From NCBI GenBank assembly GCA_002715405.1, contig PAZD01000043.1:7907-34826 (forward strand): a stretch of DNA of 26,920 bases. Direction: 5' to 3'. Position 1 is the stretch's first letter. The number at the start of each line of letters is the position of its first letter. The translations under genes were made by a program, and so were the position numbers. The notes under the pieces were generated by a model, which saw only the letters and a list, made by a program, of their open reading frames with translations, was not told where the DNA came from and searched no databases. The DNA comes from Acidimicrobiaceae bacterium (GTDB lineage Bacteria; Actinomycetota; Acidimicrobiia; Acidimicrobiales; UBA8592). Positions 8,686-16,725 of this stretch are shown one piece after another.

Positions 8686-9443
8686 TACTCATCATCTCCA
8701 GGTAAAAGTTCCACATCAACTACCCCAGGCCATGGTTTCATTCTTCTAGAAAGAAGCGGGTAATCTTTCCGGAGCGGGTGGCCTTCAAAATCACCGGGGA
8801 GATAGATATTTCGAAGATCTGGGTGTTCATCAAATGTCAGCCCGAACATTTCACGAGCTTCTCGTTCATGCCAATTGGCTCCAGGAAAAATAGGGATGAG
8901 TGACAACGCCCTAGGATCACTATCAGGTAGGTCAGCTTTGATAATGACGCCGATTTTTTTTGAAATAGAGTAAACGCGACAGATTAATTGGAATCGAGTT
9001 TCACCACCCGTATAGCCCCATTCTATCTCTTTCGGAGTATCTTCTTCAGGTTCCTCGTTCAGCTTGTCTTGTTCTGTTTCATGTTCTCGACCGTATGGGG
9101 ATGGCATCCAATCAATTGCTGACAACCAATCAAAAAACTTGCAGTCCAAACTTTCTTTCGCAACCTTGGCAGCGAATCGCCAATCTTCAATTGCTACTCG
9201 AATCCATAGGCCTCTTCCGGGTGCAATATGTGAGTGAAGTAGCTTGCTATCAAGTTCTTGAGCAAGTATTTCCAGTGCTGCTTCGGCATGGTCATCCGTG
9301 AGAACTATCTCTTCTTCGAGTACATCATCTTCAGCCACGTTTTTTTCTGATGGTGCATCTTCAGACTTAACGTTCTGCTGGGCCTCGGCTTTCTCCCTAG
9401 CAGCCTGAGCTCGTTTAAGCAGGTGATCTGGGATCTCAGCCAT
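8685..9443 (-). CDS. nuoC: NADH-quinone oxidoreductase-like subunit C (operon 2)
   Basis: This is the second NuoC, 252 residues, well above the 176 of the first copy. The core signature is clear near the C-terminus: EREAREMFGLTFDEHPD and GHPLRKDYPLLSRR. Two additions explain the length. The first is an N-terminal region of about 50 residues: a basic amphipathic stretch (IPDHLLKRAQAAREKAEA), then an acidic linker. The second is an acidic insertion around residues 119-140 (HETEQDKLNEEPEEDTPKE). The second half of the start region could be shortened only by ignoring the well-placed AAAGGAA upstream of ATG 9441-9443. The stop overlaps nuoD2 by one base. The role of the extensions is unknown. Confidence 0.92.
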   Translation of the reverse strand: MAEIPDHLLKRAQAAREKAEAQQNVKSEDAPSEKNVAEDDVLEEEIVLTDDHAEAALEILAQELDSKLLHSHIAPGRGLWIRVAIEDWRFAAKVAKESLDCKFFDWLSAIDWMPSPYGREHETEQDKLNEEPEEDTPKEIEWGYTGGETRFQLICRVYSISKKIGVIIKADLPDSDPRALSLIPIFPGANWHEREAREMFGLTFDEHPDLRNIYLPGDFEGHPLRKDYPLLSRRMKPWPGVVDVELLPGDDE

Positions 9444-9484
9444 TATGTTCCTTTGGGGGAGCAGGAAGATTTTTATTTGGAGAT

Positions 9485-9985
9485 CTATTCAACGACAATT
9501 GGATCACCTTTCCATCTTTCAGCCATATCTTCATTCATAATTCGTTCTTGGAGAAGGACGATGCCTTCAAGAAGAGCCTCGGGGCGTGGCGGACAACCTG
9601 GTACATACACATCGACAGGAATAATCTGGTCGACACCTTTAGTAACAGAGTAGGAATCCCAATAAGGCCCTCCGCAATTTGCACATGATCCCATGGAAAT
9701 CACGTACTTTGGGTCCGGCATTTGCTCCCAAAGACGTCTCACTGCTGGCGCCATTTTGTCGGTCACCGTTCCAGAAACAACTAGAAAGTCGGCCTGTCTA
9801 GGGCTAGCCGGCAAAGGAATCACTCCTAATCGCATGACATCATAACGTGGTGAAGCAAATGCAGCTCCCATTTCAATCGCACAGCATGCGAGACCCCATT
9901 GGTAAACCCACATGGAGTAACGTCGGCTCATATTAAGGATTTTGGTCAATGGTTTCGGAAGTTTTCCAGATTCTACAAGACCCAT
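9485..9985 (-). CDS. nuoB: NADH-quinone oxidoreductase-like subunit B (operon 2)
   Basis: This is the second NuoB, 166 residues. The N2 ligands are all present: Cys34-Cys35 (GLACCAIEMG), Cys101 (GSCANCGG) and Cys131 (VPGCPPRPE). A fifth Cys, Cys104, lies three residues after the third ligand; the first copy has Ser there (VCASSGG). The motif PASPRQADFLVVSGTVTDKMAP is conserved. The N-terminus is short and lacks the extra tail of the first copy. It is followed by a 41-base gap to nuoC2 that contains the nuoC2 ribosome binding site (AAAGGAA at 9448-9454). Confidence 0.95.
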   Translation of the reverse strand: MGLVESGKLPKPLTKILNMSRRYSMWVYQWGLACCAIEMGAAFASPRYDVMRLGVIPLPASPRQADFLVVSGTVTDKMAPAVRRLWEQMPDPKYVISMGSCANCGGPYWDSYSVTKGVDQIIPVDVYVPGCPPRPEALLEGIVLLQERIMNEDMAERWKGDPIVVE

Positions 9986-9989
9986 CGTT

Positions 9990-9996
9990 CCTCCTT
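9990..9996 (-). promoter_or_regulatory. Ribosome binding site of nuoB2
   Basis: AAGGAGG on the minus strand is a near-perfect Shine-Dalgarno, four bases upstream of ATG 9983-9985. It contrasts with the weak site in front of nuoA2. Confidence 0.6.
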
Positions 9997-10019
9997 AAAT
10001 AACCTGTGCTGTTTTGTAC

Positions 10020-10385
10020 TTAGAACCATTTAAGTACCCCTTTGCGCCAGGCATATAGAAGGCCAAGTAAAAGGATAAAAATAAATATTGCCATTTCTAC
10101 AAGGCCAAAATATCCATAAGCCTCTAATCGTGTCGCCCATGGAAAGATGAATACAGCTTCAACATCGAACATAACGAAAAGGAGAGCGAATATGTAGTAT
10201 CGAATATTGCTCTGTGCCCATCCTGTTCCAACAGGGTCGACCCCTGACTCATATGTGAGATATTTTTGGTCTTGTTTTCGCGAGGGTCGAATGAGAGCAC
10301 TCAAGCCAACGAACGCGCCAACCAAAGCGCATGCGAGGACGCCAAATACTGCGACCGTTAGATAGCTGCGGAGAAAATCGGACAC
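10020..10385 (-). CDS. nuoA: NADH-quinone oxidoreductase-like subunit A (operon 2)
   Basis: This is the second NuoA, 121 residues with three helices. The loop reads TYESGVDPVG, with Ser where the first copy has Cys. The second-helix signature FDVEAVFIFPWA is present. The start is GTG 10383-10385 (MSDFLRSYLT). Upstream there is no clear Shine-Dalgarno, only CAAAG, and the 3' arm of an inverted repeat lies one base before the start codon. It is the first gene of an operon that lacks nuoE, nuoF and nuoG. A 34-base gap separates it from nuoB2. Confidence 0.93.
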   Translation of the reverse strand: MSDFLRSYLTVAVFGVLACALVGAFVGLSALIRPSRKQDQKYLTYESGVDPVGTGWAQSNIRYYIFALLFVMFDVEAVFIFPWATRLEAYGYFGLVEMAIFIFILLLGLLYAWRKGVLKWF

Positions 10386-10493
10386 TACTTTGAGACTAGT
10401 TAGTAAGGGGCATATGGGCCAACGTGTAAAGCCCTAACTTAGCTCAAAGTTTGATAGTTTCGGTGGTCCAACATAGTTAATTTGTTAGTTGTG
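10386..10493 (-). promoter_or_regulatory. 108-base spacer between operon 1 and operon 2, candidate regulatory region
   Basis: This is the longest non-coding stretch in the window and the only plausible place for separate control of operon 2. I can find no convincing -35/-10 pair. TTTACA occurs in the middle of it on the minus strand, but no good -10 lies at the proper distance. It contains the inverted repeat given separately. Read-through from nuoN1 and a weak local promoter both remain possible. Confidence 0.3.
10387..10450 (-). repeat. Imperfect inverted repeat in the spacer between the two nuo operons
   Basis: The arms are 10387-10403 (ACTTTGAGACTAGTTAG on the plus strand) and 10434-10450 (CTAACTTAGCTCAAAGT). 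They are 17 bases each and pair at 14 of 17 positions, with the three mismatches together in the middle of the arms. The 30-base loop holds further short complementary runs (GGGC at 10416-10419 against GCCC at 10431-10434). In the transcript the 3' arm ends one base before the GTG start of nuoA2, so it could mask the start region. Alternatively it could be an operator. No T-run follows, so it is not an ordinary terminator. Confidence 0.5.
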
Positions 10494-12035
10494 TTAGCTA
10501 AATCCGATTATCGGTAATGCATTACGAGCTAGCTCAACGATAGGTTGTGGCCAAACTCCGAAAATAAGAGTAAATCCGGCAGAGATTGTAAGAACAAATC
10601 CAACTTGGATACGGATAGGGATATTCAGGCGTGCTTGCAGCCTACTGAACGGTTCTGAGCCTGTATCGTCACTCAACCACATCTTTATTAGGATTTTTAG
10701 GTACAAAAAGGCTGCTATAACAGCAGTAACCATCGCGGAAATTGCTAGACCATATGAACGGGCTTCCACAGCTGCTTCTATTACGTAGAACTTGGCAAAG
10801 AAACCGGTGGTTAAAGGGATTCCAGCCTGACCAAGAAGAAAAATAGTGAATACTGCAGCAAGAATAGGTCGGCGGTTTGATAAGCCTTCGAAATCATCTA
10901 TTGTCGTTTGTCCGCTATTTAAGCTTCCGATAATGGAAACTACAGCAAAGCTTCCCAATACCATGAAGGCGTAGGTGATTAGATAGAAGGAGACTGAAAC
11001 AACTCCGTTGTCTGATCCAGACTGAAAGCCAACAAGAATGTACCCTGCGTGGCTAATCGATGAATATGCGAGCAAGCGCTTGACATCAGTTTGAACTATA
11101 GCCATTAAGGAACCAACGAGTAATGTCGCTATAGCGAGGCCGTAAATTATTGGCTGCCAGTCACTTTGGTAGGATCCGAAAGCGACATAAAAGACCCGTA
11201 TCAGGGCCGCAAATCCAGCAGCTTTTACCGCTGAGGCCATATACGCAACAACGGGAGTCGGAGTACCTTGATATACGTCGGGTGTCCAAAAGTGGAATGG
11301 TACGGTTGCGACTTTGAATCCGAGACCAATAAGTGCCATTGCTAATCCGGTTAATAGCAAAGCATCCTTTCTTAATTCGGTAGATTCTAGAAAATCTCGA
11401 ATAGCGGCCAAACTGGTTGATCCAGTAGCTCCATAGATAAGAGCTATTCCGTACAAAAGAAATCCCGATGCAAAGGCACCAAGAACAAAGTATTTCATCC
11501 CTGCTTCTTGAGATTGAACGCGCCGCATATCCATAGCCGCTAGAACATACGCAGCTATTGAAAGGACCTCTATACCAAGGAATAGGACTATAAGGTCATT
11601 GGCTCCTGCCATTATAATCCCGCCAGAAGCTGAGAGCATAATGAGTGCATATGGTTCAGGGCCTGTTATTCCCTCTTTCGCCAGATATTCACTTGCTAAA
11701 CATGCGACAAGAAGTACTGAAAGAAGTATTAGAAAGGTAATAATAAGAGAGAACCCGTCAACGCTGTAACCACCAGCGATTGTTCGAAATGGTCCCCTCG
11801 CATCATCTTGGACACGAATCCACAGTGGTATGGCCGCTATTCCACTTGCTAATGCCGCAAGCCCTGTATAAGTAGCATAAAAAGACGGCGGAAGGTCTTT
11901 AGGTGCGATTGAAACGATGGTGAGTAGGAAAATACTCGCTCCAGACAATACGAGAAGCGGTATTAGAGCTGACCAAGCTATGTCGGGAGTGGTGATTGTC
12001 GAAGCAAATATAGTTCCTAGAACAGAAGAAAGCAT
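10494..12035 (-). CDS. nuoN: NADH-quinone oxidoreductase subunit N (operon 1)
   Basis: NuoN (ND2) is the antiporter-like pump subunit nearest to the quinone module. It has 513 residues and 14 expected helices. Conserved residues are Glu156 (LFLGIEVLSIAAY), Lys241 (GLGFKVATVPFHFW) and Lys271 (SAVKAAGF). The motif WTPDVYQGTPTPVVAY is diagnostic. A TGFFAKFYV segment late in the protein gives the twelfth-helix Lys. The ATG overlaps the nuoM1 stop by one base. It is the last gene of operon 1. No Rho-independent terminator with a T-run follows it before the second operon. Confidence 0.96.
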   Translation of the reverse strand: MLSSVLGTIFASTITTPDIAWSALIPLLVLSGASIFLLTIVSIAPKDLPPSFYATYTGLAALASGIAAIPLWIRVQDDARGPFRTIAGGYSVDGFSLIITFLILLSVLLVACLASEYLAKEGITGPEPYALIMLSASGGIIMAGANDLIVLFLGIEVLSIAAYVLAAMDMRRVQSQEAGMKYFVLGAFASGFLLYGIALIYGATGSTSLAAIRDFLESTELRKDALLLTGLAMALIGLGFKVATVPFHFWTPDVYQGTPTPVVAYMASAVKAAGFAALIRVFYVAFGSYQSDWQPIIYGLAIATLLVGSLMAIVQTDVKRLLAYSSISHAGYILVGFQSGSDNGVVSVSFYLITYAFMVLGSFAVVSIIGSLNSGQTTIDDFEGLSNRRPILAAVFTIFLLGQAGIPLTTGFFAKFYVIEAAVEARSYGLAISAMVTAVIAAFLYLKILIKMWLSDDTGSEPFSRLQARLNIPIRIQVGFVLTISAGFTLIFGVWPQPIVELARNALPIIGFS

Positions 12036-13711
12036 TAGTTGTGCCCTCCCTTCTCTTCATGATGGTCATCTGAATCGTGATGTTCGTCTGAGCCATGATG
12101 GCCGCCATGTTTGTGGGAGTCTTCAACCAGATCAGCAAAGGAAGTTCGAAGCCCAACTGTCGGTGTTGGTTCTTGGAATGTCCCATTGTCAACATGCTGT
12201 TCAATATGGGCGACTAATTTATCTGCGGCAGGCTCAATCTTCTTTAGCATTGGCTTGGGATAGATACCTAAGAAAACGATTGCCACTATAAGTGGAAGTA
12301 AGAAGAGTCGCTCCCAAGGTGTTAGATCCTTTGTCTTATTTTCGGCCTGTTCCTCAGGGCCGTGGAAGACTCGTTGATACGCCCATAGAAGATAAAGGGC
12401 TGCAAGAATAACTCCTACAGCGGCCAGCAAGGCCCACCACCGGTGGGCTGTAAATACGCCGAGTAAGATAAGGAATTCTCCAACAAATCCATTAAGTCCA
12501 GGCAATCCTATCGATGACAACATCACTAGGGTAAAGACTCCGGCAAGAATCGGAGCAGATTTCTGAATGCCGCCAAGTTCTGCGATTTCCCTTGTGTGTT
12601 TTCTTTCATAAATTATTCCTACAAGCAAAAAGAGAGCTCCGGTTGAAATACCGTGGTTGACCATTTGGACAGTAGCACCCTGAATTCCTTGGGTATTTAA
12701 GGCGAATGTCCCAAGAATGATGAATCCTAAGTGAGCAATTGAAGAATATGCAACGAGCCGTTTTAAGTCACTTTGCATAGTAGCTACAACCGCTCCATAC
12801 AAAATTCCTATAACTCCTAGTGTTAGAAATATTGGTGCGAAATAGTGGGATGCCTCTGGGAAAAGAAAAAGACCGAATCGAATAAAACCGTACGTCCCCA
12901 GCTTTAACATTACTCCTGCAAGAATAACTGATCCGGCAGTAGGAGCTTCTGTGTGAGCATCTGGTAGCCACGTATGCACGGGAAATAATGGCACTTTTAC
13001 TGCAAAGGCAATAGCAAATCCTAAAAAAAGCAATCGACCTGTGTTTGTCGAAATTGCAGGATTTTGCGCTATTTCTAGAAGGTTAAACGTTATGTCATTT
13101 CCGGAATCTCTTGAGTGAAGAGAAGCCAGAGCAATGATGCTAACTAGCATGAGCGCTGATCCAAGCATCGTGAATAAGAAGAATTTCGTTGCGGCATATT
13201 TCGCATTACCATGTCCCCATTTTCCGATAAGAAAATACATAGGTATTAGGACGATCTCAAAGAACACGAAAAACATGAATAGGTCGAGGGCAACGAAGAC
13301 CCCCATACACCCAGATTGCAAAAGAAGAATCCAAACGTAGTACGCCTTATGATCGTGTGACGGATTTATCGCCACAATAGCTAGAGGAAATAATAATCCT
13401 GTTAGAACAACAAGGAAGAGCGAGATTCCGTCTATACCTGCAAACCATTGAATGCCTAGACTTTCAATCCACGTCGTTTGAGAAATAAATTGAAAGTCCG
13501 AATTTGTTTCAAATGCTGCAAGCGCCCAAACAGATATTGCTCCAACAGTCCCTGAAAAAATGGTAGCTACCAATTTGTGTAAACCTATCCGAGCCGATGG
13601 AGTTACAGCGACCGCAATCGCTCCAATAATTGGAAGAAGCACTAACGCTGGAATCGTGGGAAACGAGGGCCCTGCAGAGGATAGGGCAGCAACAAGGAAA
13701 CTAGAGCTCAT
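12035..13711 (-). CDS. nuoM: NADH-quinone oxidoreductase subunit M (operon 1)
   Basis: NuoM (ND4) is the middle antiporter-like proton-pumping subunit. It has 558 residues and 14 expected helices. Channel residues are Glu152 (FVFFEIVLIP), Lys239 (AFAVKVPLFP), Lys270 (GVMLKLGTYGF) and Glu412 (NGFVGEFLI). The C-terminus carries a tail of about 60 residues, and its last 26 (12038-12115) contain nine His mixed with Asp and Glu. This looks like a soluble metal-binding-type segment, and such a tail is absent from the second NuoM. It overlaps nuoL1 and nuoN1 by one base each. Confidence 0.96.
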   Translation of the reverse strand: MSSSFLVAALSSAGPSFPTIPALVLLPIIGAIAVAVTPSARIGLHKLVATIFSGTVGAISVWALAAFETNSDFQFISQTTWIESLGIQWFAGIDGISLFLVVLTGLLFPLAIVAINPSHDHKAYYVWILLLQSGCMGVFVALDLFMFFVFFEIVLIPMYFLIGKWGHGNAKYAATKFFLFTMLGSALMLVSIIALASLHSRDSGNDITFNLLEIAQNPAISTNTGRLLFLGFAIAFAVKVPLFPVHTWLPDAHTEAPTAGSVILAGVMLKLGTYGFIRFGLFLFPEASHYFAPIFLTLGVIGILYGAVVATMQSDLKRLVAYSSIAHLGFIILGTFALNTQGIQGATVQMVNHGISTGALFLLVGIIYERKHTREIAELGGIQKSAPILAGVFTLVMLSSIGLPGLNGFVGEFLILLGVFTAHRWWALLAAVGVILAALYLLWAYQRVFHGPEEQAENKTKDLTPWERLFLLPLIVAIVFLGIYPKPMLKKIEPAADKLVAHIEQHVDNGTFQEPTPTVGLRTSFADLVEDSHKHGGHHGSDEHHDSDDHHEEKGGHN

Positions 13712-15672
13712 CAGAAACTCATCCTTGTAAGGAAGTAGATAACAACGATGATGCTACCTAAGACCATACCTAACGCGTACATTCGAATTAGACCTGTCTG
13801 GAAGATACGCATCTTTGTCCCAAGTAGTTGAGTAAGTCTGCCAGTACCATTCACAGCACCATCAATAATGGTTCTATCAAACCATGTAAATGACGTAAAT
13901 AGTTTCCTTCCTGGACCACCCATAAATTGACTAACTCGTTGATCAAAGCCCCATGCTTCTTGAAGCAATTTTAGCTCCACGCTACTTGCTGGAATTTTTT
14001 TCCAACGGTAGACATACACCGCAAAAGCTATGCCAAACGTTGCTCCGCCGATAGCAATTAAAGCAAGAATCCATTTTGTTGCCCCTGATGCACTGACATG
14101 AACCTCGTTCCCAAACAGAATTGGCTCAAGCCAGATTTCTAGAAATTTTGTATCATGCGAGAACGGAAGATTTAGTACTCCAGCGACCATTGCGAGAAGG
14201 GCCAAAGTAATAAGGGGAATAGTCATAATCCACGGAGATTCATGAGGGCTATGCTCTTCTTGTTCAGTGGAACTGCTCTCACCTGAAAGTTCCTCTTCCT
14301 CTGATTCATTTTCGACAGTGGTGGCATTAGCTTTCCTCCAATTAGGCTCCCCAAAGAAAGTCATGAACACCAGCCGGCTCATATAGAAAGCCGTTAAAAT
14401 TGCAGCGATTAATAGAAGCACCCAAGCAACTTTATTTTCATTCCACGCTGCAAGAAGGACTTCATCTTTCGACCAGAAACCTGAAAAGGGTGGAACGCCT
14501 GCAATAGCAAGCCACCCAAGGATGAAGGTTCCAGCAGTAAAGGGCATAACTTTACGAAGGCCCCCGTACTTTCTCATATCTTGTTCATGATGCATACCAT
14601 GGATGACTGAACCAGCACCAAGAAATAAGAGAGCTTTGAAGAAAGCGTGGGTAATCATATGAAAGATAGCGGCGACATATAGTCCGGAACCTACAGCGAC
14701 AAACATAAAGCCAAGTTGGCTAACAGTGGAATATGCCAAGACTTTTTTGATGTCATTTTGAGCCACGGCTGCGGCAGCAGCATATAGGGCCGTTAATAAC
14801 CCCACTATCCAAATTAGATCTGTGGACCAAGCACTAGCGCTAGCAAGCACTGGGTTCATCCGGGTAAGTAGATAAACTCCAGAGGTCACCATAGTTGCGG
14901 CATGGATAAGCGCTGATACTGGAGTTGGACCAGCCATGGCATCAGGAAGCCAAAGGTACAACGGGAATTGAGCTGACTTACCTGCAGCTCCAATGAAAAG
15001 CATGATGACAATAACCGTTGCTGTCGTTTGGGAGATCAAATCCCCTTCAATGATTGATGCAAATATGTCGCTGTATTTGAGAGAACCAACCTTAAAGAAG
15101 ATAAAGAACATAGCTACCATGAAGCCCCAATCTCCTACCCTGTTGGTAACAAAGGCCTTTTTCCCAGCGGTTGCATTTGCAGTGTCTTCAAACCAAAACG
15201 AGATCAGGAAGTATGAGCACGCCCCGACTCCTTCCCAACCTAGGAATGTCATCAATAAGTTGTCTCCAAGGACGAGGATCAGCATCGAGAACACGAAGAG
15301 GTTTAGATATATGAAGAACTTTGAAAAATTTGGGTCTCCATGCATATAACCGATGGCGTAGATATGGATCAAAGTGCTCACTCCAGTTATGAATAGAACC
15401 ATGGTTATTGAAAGTGGATCTCCTAGAAAACCCATTGATACCGATAATTCTCCAGAGGGTATCCACTCAAAAAGATTCAGTTCGTAGACGCGTTGAGCGC
15501 TGTCATTGGTTATAAGGCCTGCGAAGAGTGCTACTGCTGAAATAAACGAAGTCCCAACCATTAGTGTGGCGATCCATCCTGATGCTGGTTCTCCTAAGCG
15601 TCTACCTGTAAGACTTAATATCGTGAACCCTAAGAGAGGGAAGAAGGGAATAAGCCAAAGAAAGTTCTGCAC
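13711..15672 (-). CDS. nuoL: NADH-quinone oxidoreductase subunit L (operon 1)
   Basis: NuoL (ND5) is the distal antiporter-like pump subunit. It has 653 residues and about 16 membrane helices, including the C-terminal long lateral helix and final anchor (GTKMRIFQTGLIRMYALG...). Key ionisable residues are Glu147 (FLGWEGVGACSY), Lys232 (AAGKSAQFPL) and Lys402 (GFWSKDEVL). The signature WLPDAMAGPTPVSALIHAAT is present. A hydrophilic loop at 445-480 is Glu/Ser-rich. The start is GTG (15670-15672) preceded by AAGGGG at the end of nuoK1. The stop overlaps nuoM1 by one base. Confidence 0.96.
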   Translation of the reverse strand: MQNFLWLIPFFPLLGFTILSLTGRRLGEPASGWIATLMVGTSFISAVALFAGLITNDSAQRVYELNLFEWIPSGELSVSMGFLGDPLSITMVLFITGVSTLIHIYAIGYMHGDPNFSKFFIYLNLFVFSMLILVLGDNLLMTFLGWEGVGACSYFLISFWFEDTANATAGKKAFVTNRVGDWGFMVAMFFIFFKVGSLKYSDIFASIIEGDLISQTTATVIVIMLFIGAAGKSAQFPLYLWLPDAMAGPTPVSALIHAATMVTSGVYLLTRMNPVLASASAWSTDLIWIVGLLTALYAAAAAVAQNDIKKVLAYSTVSQLGFMFVAVGSGLYVAAIFHMITHAFFKALLFLGAGSVIHGMHHEQDMRKYGGLRKVMPFTAGTFILGWLAIAGVPPFSGFWSKDEVLLAAWNENKVAWVLLLIAAILTAFYMSRLVFMTFFGEPNWRKANATTVENESEEEELSGESSSTEQEEHSPHESPWIMTIPLITLALLAMVAGVLNLPFSHDTKFLEIWLEPILFGNEVHVSASGATKWILALIAIGGATFGIAFAVYVYRWKKIPASSVELKLLQEAWGFDQRVSQFMGGPGRKLFTSFTWFDRTIIDGAVNGTGRLTQLLGTKMRIFQTGLIRMYALGMVLGSIIVVIYFLTRMSF

Positions 15673-15673
15673 T

Positions 15674-15991
15674 TTAACCCCTTAGGACCGATACATCATC
15701 TATGGTCGCTTTGGGGCGTCGACGCATCACAGCAACTACAATTGCGAGGCCAATGACCACTTCAGCTGCAGCAACAACTAGTACAAAAAGAACTGAAATT
15801 TGTCCACCTAAATCATCCATCTCCTTGCCAAATGCAATGAAAGCCAAATTTGCTGCATTAAGCATAAGTTCAATGCACATGAACATAATTAGGGGGTTTC
15901 TTCGGATAAGAAGTCCTATCGCTCCTATGATAAATAACATGGCGGATAGGGCTAGGTAATACCCAGGTCCAATGGTAAGAGCGAACATCAT
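15674..15991 (-). CDS. nuoK: NADH-quinone oxidoreductase subunit K (operon 1)
   Basis: NuoK (ND4L) is a three-helix subunit that forms one of the proton channels with NuoJ. It has 105 residues. The two buried glutamates of the family are present as Glu41 (FMCIELMLNAANL) and Glu77 (VVAAAEVVIGLAIV). The gene starts with two consecutive ATG codons at 15991 and 15988. The first overlaps the nuoJ1 stop by four bases, the second by one, and I cannot decide between them. nuoL1 follows after one base. Confidence 0.95.
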   Translation of the reverse strand: MMFALTIGPGYYLALSAMLFIIGAIGLLIRRNPLIMFMCIELMLNAANLAFIAFGKEMDDLGGQISVLFVLVVAAAEVVIGLAIVVAVMRRRPKATIDDVSVLRG

Positions 15992-16725
15992 TCGTTTACC
16001 GTTTCTGAATCTGATGTAGCGTCAGTCGATGATTCCTGCTCTGTGATATCAATTTCTTGAACTTCTTCTTCAACTTTTGAAGTCTCATCAGAGTCATCTT
16101 TTTGGAGAAATACTGATGGCTCATATTCAGGTATAGTCTCGAATTTTTCTCTGGGGCGTCTAGCTAATACAACTGCTCCAACAACAGCAATCGTGAGGAG
16201 CAGCGCGGTTATTTCAAGGGCGAAAACGTATCTGGTAGAAAATAGTGACCTTCCGATTTCACGAATATTTTCTTCTGGCGCGATTGTGCTTCCATCACTG
16301 AGCTTTGTTTCCTGTTCTATAGCGAGCCCACCTTCGGAAGGAGAGTATAAGGCCTCCTCAGGAGGAACTCCTGTAACTTCACCCCCTGTAGCTACACCTA
16401 TAAGGGTACCGATCACTAGAAAACCTACTAGAGCCAAAATAGCAAAATGGCGTTGTCCGATAATGGGTTCTGTCCTGATATTCTCTGCCCGATCAACACC
16501 AAGCAACATAATCACAAAGAGAAAGAGAATGACGATTGCCCCTGCATATACGATGACTTGAACAGCAGCTAGAAAATAAGCTTGAAGGTTAATAAAGTGA
16601 ATCGCCACACCGAAGAGAGTTCCGACAAGTGAAAGAGCGGCGTGGACAGGATTTTTAAGAAGTACAACTCCACAGCCACCGGCTAAGACCACAGCCGCAG
16701 CGATGAAAAAAGTCACTGCCTCCAT
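15988..16725 (-). CDS. nuoJ: NADH-quinone oxidoreductase subunit J (operon 1)
   Basis: NuoJ (ND6) is a membrane-arm subunit with five helices whose third helix is part of the proton-coupling path. It has 245 residues. The conserved third-helix segment QVIVYAGAIVILFLFVIML is present, as is the family start LLKNPVHAALSLV. A polar loop of about 50 residues (GVPPEEALYSPSEGG...) lies between the fourth and fifth helices. After the last helix (VVGAVVLARRPR) there is a 57-residue cytoplasmic tail that becomes strongly acidic (15 Asp/Glu in the last 37 residues). Both features make it about 80 residues longer than the second copy. It overlaps nuoI1 by one base and nuoK1 by four. Confidence 0.93.
   Translation of the reverse strand: MEAVTFFIAAAVVLAGGCGVVLLKNPVHAALSLVGTLFGVAIHFINLQAYFLAAVQVIVYAGAIVILFLFVIMLLGVDRAENIRTEPIIGQRHFAILALVGFLVIGTLIGVATGGEVTGVPPEEALYSPSEGGLAIEQETKLSDGSTIAPEENIREIGRSLFSTRYVFALEITALLLTIAVVGAVVLARRPREKFETIPEYEPSVFLQKDDSDETSKVEEEVQEIDITEQESSTDATSDSETVNE

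Noticed and set aside
10400..10440. Sigma-70-type promoter for operon 2 starting at TTTACA
   Set aside because: No acceptable -10 hexamer lies 16-18 bases downstream; calling it would be guesswork.
10386..10493. Rho-independent terminator between the operons
   Set aside because: The inverted repeat is long and AT-rich with a 30-base loop and no T-run after it, so it does not look like a terminator.
14930..14965. Tyr-Leu (PLYLWLPDAM) instead of the usual His-Thr in NuoL1
   Set aside because: From memory, PLYVWLPDAM is a common variant in actinobacterial and many other NuoL, so it is not remarkable.
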